DNA from: Gordonia westfalica
GTDB lineage: Bacteria > Actinomycetota > Actinomycetes > Mycobacteriales > Mycobacteriaceae
Reading direction: 5' to 3'
Assembly (NCBI RefSeq): GCF_900105725.1
Contig: NZ_FNLM01000038.1
Location: 1-23,831, forward strand
DNA: 23,831 nt
Shown: positions 16,456-23,831 of the stretch, piece after piece
Numbering within the stretch: position 1 is the stretch's first letter
How the letters are laid out: every line of letters begins with the position of its first letter
Position numbers and translations under genes: made by a program
Notes under the pieces: model-generated
Seen by the model: only the letters and a program-made list of their open reading frames with translations
Databases searched by the model: none
Told to the model about the DNA's origin: nothing

Positions 16456-17555
16456 TCAGGCCGCGATGAGGTCGACTGCTTCGACGGCCAGCGGGATGCC
16501 GGCCGCGTTGACGAGAGTGAGATCCTTCGCGGCGTCGCCGATCTTCTTCACCGCGCCTGAGGGGTCCCACTCGAGGACGCCGTGCTCGAACGCCTGACGC
16601 TTGCCGCCCGTGCCGTTCGAGATCTCGTCCGACGTCGGCCAGCCGAGCGGGCCCTTCTCGTAGCCCTCGAGCGCCCAGCGCTGGCCGATGACGCCCTTCA
16701 CGACGTGGTGGTCCTTGCCGTCCTTGCGGTAGAGCACGCCACCCTGGAACGCCATGACTGCGCCGTCGGCGAGCTTGGTGAAGTCGCGCACCGGGAAGCC
16801 GAGTTCGCCGGTCTCCCACTTGCGCTCGGCGTACGCCTCGAACAGGCCGCCGTGCGGGATGGCGTGCGCGCCGGTCGCCGGGTGAAAGTAGATGTGCGCG
16901 TTCTCGTACTCGACGAACCGGCCCTTACCGTCGCGGCCGACCTTGCGCTCACCCCCGGCGCCGGGCTTCGCCTTACGGACGCCGACCCACGGATTCTCCT
17001 TGGCCTCGAGCTCGATCATGTTCATGACCACGAGCGGCTTATCCGGTGCCTGGAGGAGCCGCTGACGGAACAGCTTCATGTCGAGGTTCCCGGGGTCCCA
17101 CTTGCCCTGGATCGCGCCGTACTCCTTGTGCGCGACGACCTTGTTCCACGGGTTGCCGAGGCGCTTGTTGATGGCCCGGACGACCTTCAGGTATGCGCCG
17201 TACTGGGCCTCCGACCATGCCGCGGTGCCGTTGTGTGCGGCCTCGATGCCGATCGTCACGGCGTTGCCGTTGTTCGCGGGATGCCCGGCCACGAGCCGGT
17301 GCCCGCGTGCCATGCGACGCCGACGCCGCACAGCGTGACAACACCGTTCGGCGCGAGGTGGAGTTGCGACGCGAGCCCGAGAGACGAGTGCTGCGCGATA
17401 CCCCGCGGCGTCTCGCCGAACGAGCCGGTGTGGTGCATGAACGGACCCCAGATAGTGCCGAAGTCGCCGTGCCCGCGTTCGAACGCGCCGGGATAGATGT
17501 CAACCTTCAGGCCCTCGGCGCGCAGCACGTCGGGAAGCCAAACGGGATCAGCCAT
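16456..17555 (-). pseudogene. lysA: LysA endolysin (amidase with LGFP-type repeats), single-base frameshift (arm C)
   Basis: Best copy: restoring one G/C in the run near 17280 gives 366 residues. Residues about 20-165 form an N-acetylmuramoyl-L-alanine amidase (Amidase_2) domain with zinc-ligand candidates H41/H42 in FMHHTGS, H143 in VAHKEYG and D154, and catalytic K152, in GKWDPG. After a basic linker (about 185-210), residues about 225-340 carry LGFP-type wall-binding repeats, ELGFPVRDFTKLADG and PLGWPTSDEISNGTGG followed by FEHGVLEWD. It cleaves the stem-peptide bond of peptidoglycan, released by the holin. ATG 17555 has AGGAGG 5 nt upstream and lies 8 nt inside the 183-aa gene. The frameshift lies at GIP/ANN and is absent from arm D, so the real gene is very probably intact. 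Confidence 0.9.
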
Positions 17556-18099
17556 AATTGCCTCCTGTGGGCATGGGTGAATCCCCACACCCGAACGGGT
17601 GCAGGGTGAAAAGTTCTGTTGGGTTAGAGAGCTTCGGGTTGATGCCGGCGTGCGGGGAACCGTCGAACGTTCCATCCGCCTTGCGGCGCTTCACCTCCGC
17701 GGCGAACGCCACAGCCTCTGCCTGCACCACCCGCTCCTGCGTATTCGCCTGGCGGGCCTTCATCTCCTCCACCTTCGCCAGATAGTTCTGATGCTCCTCA
17801 TCAGCCAGCCGGGCGATCCGCTGCTCATACGTTTCATCCGGCTCATGCGAGTCGTAACACCACTTCCCCGCAGCCTTCGACGCCTCCAAGCTGTCCCCCG
17901 GTTCATAGTGCTTGATCGAATCCGCCACCAGCCGGACACCGCACTCCACCAGATGGCGGGCAACATCCACCCAATAGTCGGGTCCCATCACCAGCGGGGC
18001 ACCCACCACACCAGGCAGGCCGATAAACAACACCGACACCGCCTGCGCTTCGGCTTCACGTTCCTCATCGGACATGTCAGCCCACTGCTTGAAAGACAC
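17548..18099 (-). CDS. Hypothetical protein, 183 aa (intact copy)
   Basis: Begins MSFKQWADMSDEEREAEAQA, then a hydrophobic GLPGVVGAPLVMGPDYW stretch, and a histidine/cysteine-containing middle (HLVECGVRLVADSIKHYEPG, KWCYDSHEPDE). Residues about 115-165 are predicted coiled coil (QRIARLADEEHQNYLAKVEE and on). I do not recognise a family or function. GTG at 18099 follows GGAGAGGGG; the last 8 nt overlap the lysA start, so it is probably cotranslated with lysA. The arm D copy has several base losses. Confidence 0.72.
   Translation of the reverse strand: MSFKQWADMSDEEREAEAQAVSVLFIGLPGVVGAPLVMGPDYWVDVARHLVECGVRLVADSIKHYEPGDSLEASKAAGKWCYDSHEPDETYEQRIARLADEEHQNYLAKVEEMKARQANTQERVVQAEAVAFAAEVKRRKADGTFDGSPHAGINPKLSNPTELFTLHPFGCGDSPMPTGGNYG
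17561..17566 (-). promoter_or_regulatory. Ribosome binding site of lysA
   Basis: AGGAGG, 5 nt before the ATG at 17555, inside the last codons of the 183-aa gene; the same site is at 20062-20067 in arm D. It is the strongest Shine-Dalgarno in the unit and decides the lysA start. Confidence 0.75.
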
Positions 18100-18124
18100 T
18101 GTGCCCCTCTCCGGGGGCCAAGCC

Positions 18125-18719
18125 CTACCCGGGAATGTCTAGTACGTAACGGGTCTTTCCGTAATCCCAGATCCGCGGGATCTTGTTCTCCGCCGCGGCC
18201 TGCTGCTCGGTCCACGACTCGTCCCACAACAGGTTTGGGTCGTTGCGGAACCGCTTCAGGCGGAACAGGAACTTGTGCACCCGTTCGCCACGGAAGTAGT
18301 AGGTGTAATCCGGTCGCAGCTCGCCATCTTTGATGAAACCGCACTGCTCGTACAGGCCTCCGTCAGAGACGGCGTGGTCGGCGAATGTCACCACCCGTTG
18401 TGGTTGCATCGCAGCGACAGCGTGCTTCAGCAGCCGCGAATGCCCACCCCGCACGATCACCGAGGTGGCGAACCGCACCAACTCCACCTCAGTCTTGGTG
18501 CGCCACTTCATGCACATCACCGCGACCAACTCGCCACCATCGCGCAAACCGAACGCTTCACTCATTGCGGTCGCACCCTGAATGTGGTTGGCCTCGAGGA
18601 AGTCGCGGACCTCCACCCGATCTACCGCGGTCACGGTGAGACTGCGCGCATTCAGCCGGCGTTCCTGAGACACGCCCAGCTTGCGGCGATCATGCGGCAG
18701 ATGTCCGGCGGTCACGCCA
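18125..18719 (-). pseudogene. Hef-like homing endonuclease, C-terminal part, cut at axis 3 (arm C)
   Basis: The fragment covers RRLNARSLTVTAVDRVEVRD onward to the true stop TAG at 18125 after VLDIPG. It contains FLEANHIQGAT, the LVRFATSV...GGHSRLLKH segment, FADHAVSDGGLYEQCGF, RPDYTYYFRGERVHKFLFRL and the end IPRIWDYGKTRYVLDI, the characteristic C-terminal region of Hef-type phage homing endonucleases. Bases above about 18690 carry several losses and the frame cannot be trusted upstream. The gene lies 25 nt before the 183-aa gene. Confidence 0.8.
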
Positions 18720-18812
18720 GCAGTCACCAATGTTGCCAACGGTCACTCCGCGAACCGAGCGAGACCAAACCGGCGGATCATGATATTATTGCAAAATCCT
18801 TATGTTCGACGG
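18720..18812. other. Fold-back axis 3, degraded left side
   Basis: The arms match up to 18720 and from 18905. If the axis is at 18812.5, 18721-18812 should be the complement of 18813-18904; only scattered pieces (CAGTCA, then ATG, then TTG) agree. The short AT-rich stretch around 18780-18803 is unlike the surrounding GC-rich phage sequence and occurs nowhere else in the window. Confidence 0.7.
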
Positions 18813-19505
18813 TTCGTTCTCGAACTCGCGTCCATCGCGGTCGAGGGCCTGTACGCATTCTTGTGCGCCGACAAGGGCATCCAGATGACTGTGTGGGAAG
18901 ACGACTGGCGTGACCGCCGGGACATCTGCCAACGCATGATCGCCCGCAAGCTGGGCGTGTCTCAGGAACGCCGGCTGAATGCGCGCAGTCTCACCGTGAC
19001 CGCGGTAGATCGGGTGGAGGTCCGCGACTTCCTCGAGGCCAACCACATTCAGGGTGCGACCGCAATGAGTGAAGCGTTCGGTTTGCGCGATGGTGGCGAG
19101 TTGGTCGCGGTGATGTGCATGAAGTGGCGCACCAAGACTGAGGTGGAGTTGGTGCGGTTCGCCACCTCGGTGATCGTGCGGGGTGGGCATTCGCGGCTGC
19201 TGAAGCACGCTGTCGCTGCGATGCAACCACAACGGGTGGTGACATTCGCCGACCACGCCGTCTCTGACGGAGGCCTGTACGAGCAGTGCGGTTTCATCAA
19301 AGATGGCGAGCTGCGACCGGATTACACCTACTACTTCCGTGGCGAACGGGTGCACAAGTTCCTGTTCCGCCTGAAGCGGTTCCGCAACGACCCAAACCTG
19401 TTGTGGGACGAGTCGTGGACCGAGCAGCAGGCCGCGGCGGAGAACAAGATCCCGCGGATCTGGGATTACGGAAAGACCCGTTACGTACTAGACATTCCCG
19501 GTAGG
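18780..19505 (+). pseudogene. Hef-like homing endonuclease, N-terminus uncertain (arm D)
   Basis: A mobile endonuclease gene that spreads by cutting an allele lacking it. The frame shows VWEDDWRDRRDICQRMIARK, the end of the restriction-like nuclease domain in Hef/Vsr-type enzymes (W-E-D-D-W), then the helix-rich NARSLTVTAV/FLEANHIQG region and the conserved C-terminal block listed for 18125-18719. The usual catalytic first half is absent or lost at the fold-back, so a complete enzyme cannot be shown. A G is missing before the stop (CCCGGTAG instead of CCCGGGTAG), which fuses the frame to the 183-aa gene; arm C keeps the stop. Position just before lysA is typical of an endonuclease inserted between late genes. 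Confidence 0.75.
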
Positions 19506-19530
19506 GCTTGGCCCCCGGAGAGGGGGCACA

Positions 19531-20080
19531 GTGTCTTTCAAGCAGTGGCTGACATGTCCGATGAGGAACGTGAAGCCGAAGCGCAGGCGGTGTCGGTGTT
19601 GTTTATCGGCCTGCCTGGTGTGGTGGGTGCCCCGCTGGTGATGGGACCCGACTATTGGGTGGATGTTGCCCGCCATCTGGTGGAGTGCGGTGTCCGGCTG
19701 GTGGCGGATTCGATCAAGCACTATGAACCGGGGGACAGCTTGGAGGCGTCGAAGGCTGCGGGGAAGTGGTGTTACGACTCGCATGAGCCGGATGAAACGT
19801 ATGAGCAGCGGATCGCCCGGCTGGCTGATGAGGAGCATCAGAACTATCTGGCGAAGGTGGAGGAGATGAAGGCCGCCAGGCGAATACGCAGGAGCGGGTG
19901 GTGCAGGCAGAGGCTGTGGCGTTCGCCGCGGAGGTGAAGCGCCGCAAGGCGGATGGAACGTTCGACGGTTCCCGCACGCCGGCATCAACCCCGAAGCTCT
20001 CTAACCCAACAGAACTTTTCACCCTGCACCCGTTCGGGTGTGGGGATTCACCCATGCCCACAGGAGGCAATTATGGCTGA
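19531..20080 (+). pseudogene. 183-aa hypothetical protein, several single-base errors (arm D)
   Basis: Copy of 17548-18099. Bases are missing near 19547, 19873 and 19972 and one extra C sits near 19992, so the frame is broken. Arm C is intact and should be preferred. Confidence 0.8.
20062..20067 (+). promoter_or_regulatory. Ribosome binding site of lysA (arm D)
   Basis: AGGAGG, 5 nt before ATG 20073, identical to the arm C site. Confidence 0.75.
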
Positions 20081-21168
20081 TCCCGTTTGGCTTCCCGACG
20101 TGCTGCGCGCCGAGGGCCTGAAGGTTGACATCTATCCCGGCGCGTTCGAACGCGGGCACGGCGACTTCGGCACTATCTGGGGTCCGTTCATGCACCACAC
20201 CGGCTCGTTCGGCGAGACGCCGCGGGGTATCGCGCAGCACTCGTCTCTCGGGCTCGCGTCGCAACTCCACCTCGCGCCGAACGGTGTTGTCACGCTGTGC
20301 GGCGTCGGCGTCGCATGGCACGCGGGCACCGGCTCGTGGCCGGGCATCCCCGCGAACAACGGCAACGCCGTGACGATCGGCATCGAGGCCGCACACAACG
20401 GCACCGCGGCATGGTCGGAGGCCCAGTACGGCGCATACCTGAAGGTCGTCCGGGCCATCAACAAGCGCCTCGGCAACCCGTGGAACAAGGTCGTCGCGCA
20501 CAAGGAGTACGGCGCGATCCAGGCAAGTGGGACCCCGGGAACCTCGACATGAAGCTGTTCCGTCAGCGGCTCCTCCAGGCACCGGATAAGCCGCTCGTGG
20601 TCATGAACATGATCGAGCTCGAGGCAAGGAGAATCCGTGGGTCGGCGTCCGTAAGGCGAAGCCCGGCGCCGGGGTGAGCGCAAGGTCGGCCGCGACGGTA
20701 AGGGCCGGTTCGTCGAGTACGAGAACGCGCACATCTACTTTCACCCGGCGACCGGCGCGCACGCCATCCCGCACGGCGGCCTGTTCGAGGCGTACGCCGA
20801 GCGCAAGTGGGAGACCGGCGAACTCGGCTTCCCGGTGCGCGACTTCACCAAGCTCGCCGACGGCGCAGTCATGGCGTTCCAGGGTGGCGTGCTCTACCGC
20901 AAGGACGGCAAGGACCACCACGTCGTGAAGGGCGTCATCGGCCAGCGCTGGGCGCTCGAGGGCTACGAGAAGGCCCGCTCGGCTGGCCGACGTCGGACGA
21001 GATCTCGAACGGCACGGGCGGCAAGCGTCAGGCGTTCGAGCACGGCGTCCTCGAGTGGGACCCTCAGGCGCGGTGAAGAAGATCGGCGACGCCGCGAAGG
21101 ATCTCACTCTCGTCAACGCGGCCGGCATCCCGCTGGCCGTCGAAGCAGTCGACCTCATCGCGGCCTGA
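20073..21168 (+). pseudogene. lysA: LysA endolysin, five single-base losses (arm D)
   Basis: Copy of 16456-17555. It keeps the base missing from arm C near 17280 (reads WPGIPANNGNAV in frame), but loses one base near 20522, 20625, 20672, 20973 and 21063, all in C/G runs. Combining both arms gives an uninterrupted 366-residue amidase-LGFP endolysin. Confidence 0.88.
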
Positions 21169-21195
21169 GCCGCACCCACAGAAGGAGTTCTCGTC

Positions 21196-21596
21196 ATGTC
21201 TGTACCCACCCCTCGTCTTGTCCTCGGCCGCGAGCCCGCCGCCTGGACCTCCCTCGTCTCAGCCATCCTGGTTCTGCTGACCACGTTCGGGTTCAACATC
21301 CCCACCGAGACTCAGGGCGTGTTCATGGCCGCGGTCAACGCGGTGCTCGGTCTGCTCGTGGTGATCTCGGTGAAGGAGAGCGTGTACCCGGCGCTCGTCG
21401 CGGTCGTTCAGACCGCGGTGCCGCTGGTCGTTGCGTTCGGCTTGAACCTCAGCGAGCAGCAACAGGGCGCCATCCTCGCGGTCTCCACGATTGCTCTCGG
21501 ATTCCTGTTCACCCGCCCGCAGGTCACACCGAAGGTGTTGGCAGGTATTGAGCTTCCGCTGACGGCGTCGAGCGCGAAGTCAACCTCGGCCGATGA
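21196..21596 (+). pseudogene. Holin candidate, single-base loss near the end (arm D)
   Basis: Copy of 16027-16428. One C is missing near 21556 (after AGIELP), changing only the C-terminal tail and moving the stop to 21645. All four helices are unaffected. AAGGAG lies 8 nt before the ATG. Confidence 0.8.
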
Positions 21597-21892
21597 CCGT
21601 GACCTCGAGCGCCAGCGCTTGGATGAACCCCGCCGCGCTGAGTGACATCGGCGTGGTGGGGGTCGTCGTCGGCATGGCGCTCGTGCTCGGTATCGCCTTC
21701 GCCCGTGGCTGGATCGTATGGGGATCGGAGATCTCGATCTACAAGACCGCGGCCGAGCGCGACGCCAAGACCATCGCCGACCTCCTCGAGACCAACGCGC
21801 GCAACGCGCAGACGATGGCCGAGTGGAATGTCGCCGGCCAGCTCATCGCGAGCCAGTCGAAGGCACTGCGAGAGAGCTTGGAGTCCAACTGA
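21593..21892 (+). CDS. Single-helix membrane protein, holin-like, 99 aa (arm D copy)
   Basis: Identical to 15731-16030. ATG overlaps the expected TGA of the holin gene as ATGA, which confirms where that gene should end. Confidence 0.75.
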   Translation: MTVTSSASAWMNPAALSDIGVVGVVVGMALVLGIAFARGWIVWGSEISIYKTAAERDAKTIADLLETNARNAQTMAEWNVAGQLIASQSKALRESLESN

Positions 21893-22086
21893 TGTGGGGA
21901 TTCAAGACCAAGGGGGCGAGCGCGCACGAAGTTGATGCGCGCTCGAAGCGAAACGCGCGATCGGCCGAAGAAGCCCGGTCCGAAAGCGCACGGCTCGCCG
22001 AACGGGCGCGGCCGGTACAGCGGGAGCTTCGTGACCAGTTGGAACGCAACCACTGGGCCGAGCTGATCTTCGGAAGGCTGAACTAG
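21892..22086 (+). CDS. Small charged protein of the lysis cassette, 64 aa (arm D copy)
   Basis: Identical to 15537-15731, including the one-base overlaps with both neighbours. Confidence 0.7.
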   Translation: MWGFKTKGASAHEVDARSKRNARSAEEARSESARLAERARPVQRELRDQLERNHWAELIFGRLN

Positions 22087-22457
22087 TGGAGCTGATAGCC
22101 GACTGGGCACTTGTGGTGCTCGCCGTGCTGGCCACCGTCTACACCATCTGCTACGCCGCATGGCAGTACTGGTGGAAGGAGCGGGTGTCACTCATCTACC
22201 TAGGCAAGTCGACCCTGATGTCGCTGGTCTTTCTCCAGATCTCGGCGTCAGTGTGGGCGGGTACTGACTATCCGGGGCGGGCGTGGATTCGATTCATCCT
22301 GTACTCGGGTGGCGCCGTGATGATGCTCGCGCTCCTGGTGATGCTGCTGGTGTTGCAGTACAAGACCCGCCGTGACCGTTGGGCGGCAGGCGACTTCCGC
22401 CGGCCATGGCAAGTGTGGCGCGACGAGATCCGAGCATGGTGGGCAGGACGGTCATGA
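22086..22457 (+). CDS. Membrane protein of the lysis cassette, 123 aa (arm D copy)
   Basis: Identical to 15166-15537: GTG start sharing its G with the preceding TAG, three helices, and a stop overlapping the LysB ATG. Confidence 0.75.
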   Translation: MELIADWALVVLAVLATVYTICYAAWQYWWKERVSLIYLGKSTLMSLVFLQISASVWAGTDYPGRAWIRFILYSGGAVMMLALLVMLLVLQYKTRRDRWAAGDFRRPWQVWRDEIRAWWAGRS

Positions 22458-23152
22458 TCGAACTTCTCTGGGTCGACGGAACTTGGGCACCCCGCGGCGG
22501 CTCCCCCGCGTCGGAGGCGCTGCGCCGCGCGCTCGACCCCCGCAAGGTGAAGTTCACGTATGTGCCGTACCCGGCGACTTCGGCCCGGCGACCGGCATGG
22601 GCGACCTGTCGTATGAGGAGTCGAAAGCGATCGGCGCGGCAGCGTTGGATCGAGCTGTCACCGAATCCCGCGAACTCGTGGTCGTCGGCGGCTACAGTGC
22701 GGGCGCGGCGGTCGCAGTGAAGTACGCGCGCGACATCCTGCCTCGGCGGCCTCGCCATCAGGTGCTCGCCGTCGCGACGCTGGGCGACCCGCACACGCCG
22801 GTGCATCACGGCCGGTCCGGGATCGCCGGGGCGCTGCACGTCCCGCGGCCTCGGTTCACCGAGTGGGCGCCGGGTGATCCGATCGCCGACCTGCCGCTAG
22901 GTTCACCGCTGCGCACGGTCGCCGACCTAACCGGGTGGATGTCGGTGCGCACACCCGAGGCCGCCCGCGCCTGGGCGTTCAAGACCGCTGAACGTCTGGC
23001 GGTGGCGCAGCCGTGGTGGAATCCGTTCCGCTGGCCCGATTTCGCGCGTGCGGGGGAGGACATCCGCAACTATCTCGGCACTGCGCATTCCACGGACTAC
23101 GACGGTGGTGGCCACGCTAAGCGGTTGGCCGCATGATCGAAGGGTGAGTTAG
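22454..23152 (+). pseudogene. lysB: LysB-type esterase, single-base losses (arm D)
   Basis: Copy of 14468-15169. One C is lost near 22574 (VPYPA/DFGPA), and G/C bases near 23129 and 23143. The active-site segment GGYSAGAA is unchanged. Arm C gives the intact 233-residue protein. Confidence 0.85.
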
Positions 23153-23814
23153 CCATTACAGCTCCAGATCAGCCCGGTGCTGGTGTACCGGGCAAATACT
23201 TCCTGCCCGCGAACCGCCCGAACGGTGCCACGTCAGCCTGTCGCAGTTCGCGAATGCGGATCAGGCGTTCTGGATGACTACGCGTACAACCAGTTCAATC
23301 CGAAGTTTAAGCATATGGGTGAGCCGGTTGATGTGATCCGGTTGTTGGCTCATGCGGCGACGGCGAACATTGCGTCGATCATCAACGGCATTTTCAATGG
23401 CTGGTTTGGTGGCGGTTCGGTTGGTGATCCGCAAGAGGTTCAGTACACGATCCAGGCCATCGCTGACGCCGTCCTCAACGGCTACAACGTGGAAACCAAG
23501 GTCACGTCGGGTACGTGGACGAAACCTGAAAACATCACCGAACTGATCGTGGGTCTCATCGGATGTGGGAAGAACGGTTCGGACGGCACCTCCAGTACCA
23601 CCACCCGCGCAGCTGGCGGCCTCGGCGGTGGATACATTTTCCAGCAACTCGACCCCGAATCAGTGGATTCGAGTACGCCTTACGTCGTTGGCACGAATGG
23701 CAATCCGTCCAGTTTCGGCACCATATCACCACGACCCCAGGGCAGGGTGGGATCTCGACATCGTTCGGCTATTCACCCACACATCCCTGCCGGGGAACGG
23801 CGGCGGTGGTGGTC
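23148..23814 (+). pseudogene. Glycine-rich tail protein, N-terminal part (arm D)
   Basis: Copy of 13803-14474 running up to the IS. It has base losses near 23236, 23273, 23722 and 23781, so the frame is broken. The doubtful start region (GTGAGTTAGCC) is the same as in arm C. Confidence 0.8.
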
Positions 23815-23816
23815 TA

Positions 23817-23831
23817 GTGTCCTGAGTCATT
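23817..23831 (+). mobile_element. First 15 bases of the IS630 element (window edge)
   Basis: GTGTCCTGAGTCATT follows the target TA (23815-23816), matching the terminal repeat. The rest of this copy lies outside the window. Confidence 0.85.

Larger units (their letters stand above)
9085..18812 (-). repeat. Fold-back arm C (longest copy, minus strand)
   Basis: This is the only arm covering the whole roughly 9.7 kb unit, from spike to homing endonuclease, so it gives the gene order. It mirrors arm B around 9084.5 and arm D around 18812.5. Its own single-base losses lie near 9284, 9563, 10087, 11660, 11713 and 17280. It degrades between about 18690 and 18812. Confidence 0.95.
18813..23831 (+). 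repeat. Fold-back arm D (mirrors the lysis half of arm C)
   Basis: Plus-strand copy from the homing endonuclease to the first bases of the IS, where the window ends. It carries the most single-base losses of the four arms: five within the endolysin gene, and others in the 183-aa, holin, LysB and tail genes. Arm C should be used for the protein sequences of this half. Confidence 0.95.

Noticed and set aside
18681..19937. 418-residue fusion of the homing endonuclease with the 183-aa protein
   Set aside because: It exists only because a G is missing before the stop in arm D and because the frame runs back through the axis; arm C has the normal stop and a separate GTG start.
1..23831. Natural hairpin-telomere replication intermediate (N15-like) or head-to-head concatemer
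   Set aside because: Such intermediates would reuse the same one or two turning points; here three different points are used, all inside genes, with degraded bases on one side.

Overview
GC-rich (clearly above 60 % by eye) late-gene DNA of a tailed actinobacteriophage or prophage. The host is probably a mycolic-acid-bearing actinomycete (Rhodococcus/Gordonia/Mycobacterium group), because the lysis module has both an amidase endolysin with LGFP-type repeats and a LysB-type serine esterase. The phage or host species cannot be named from the sequence alone.

The 23.8 kb are not 23.8 kb of distinct sequence. They are about 9.7 kb of phage sequence read four times, folding back on itself at three axes. 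Arm A (1 to about 4179, minus) and arm B (about 4180 to 9084, plus) mirror each other around about 4179.5. Arm B and arm C (about 9085 to 18812, minus) mirror around about 9084.5. Arm C and arm D (about 18813 to 23831, plus) mirror around about 18812.5. The copies differ mainly by single-base losses in G/C runs, and the few dozen bases just left of each axis are degraded. This looks like a chimeric, lightly polished long read or amplification product, not a natural palindrome. Most genes therefore appear two or three times, and most 'frameshifts' are intact in another copy.

Unfolded gene order, all in one direction: Hef-like homing endonuclease (N-terminus missing or garbled at the third axis) - 183-aa hypothetical - LysA endolysin - 133-aa four-helix holin candidate - 99-aa single-helix membrane protein - 64-aa small protein - 123-aa three-helix membrane protein - LysB esterase - glycine-rich tail protein, split by a 1132-bp IS630-family insertion sequence - 121-aa hypothetical - 119-aa virion-type protein - 40-aa protein - 114-aa tail-fibre-type protein - 437-aa repeat-rich tail protein - tail-spike/pectin-lyase-like protein, cut off at the second axis. 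Most neighbours overlap by 1 to 8 nt or abut, so they probably form one late operon. The first half is the lysis cassette, bracketed by tail-tip/fibre genes.

The clearest biological event is the IS630 insertion. It has 19-bp perfect terminal inverted repeats and a TA target duplication. Removing the element with one TA rejoins the glycine-rich tail gene in frame. All copies carry the same insertion, so it was in the template and is one event, not three. I found no convincing new molecular system; the unusual architecture is best explained as fold-back artefact.
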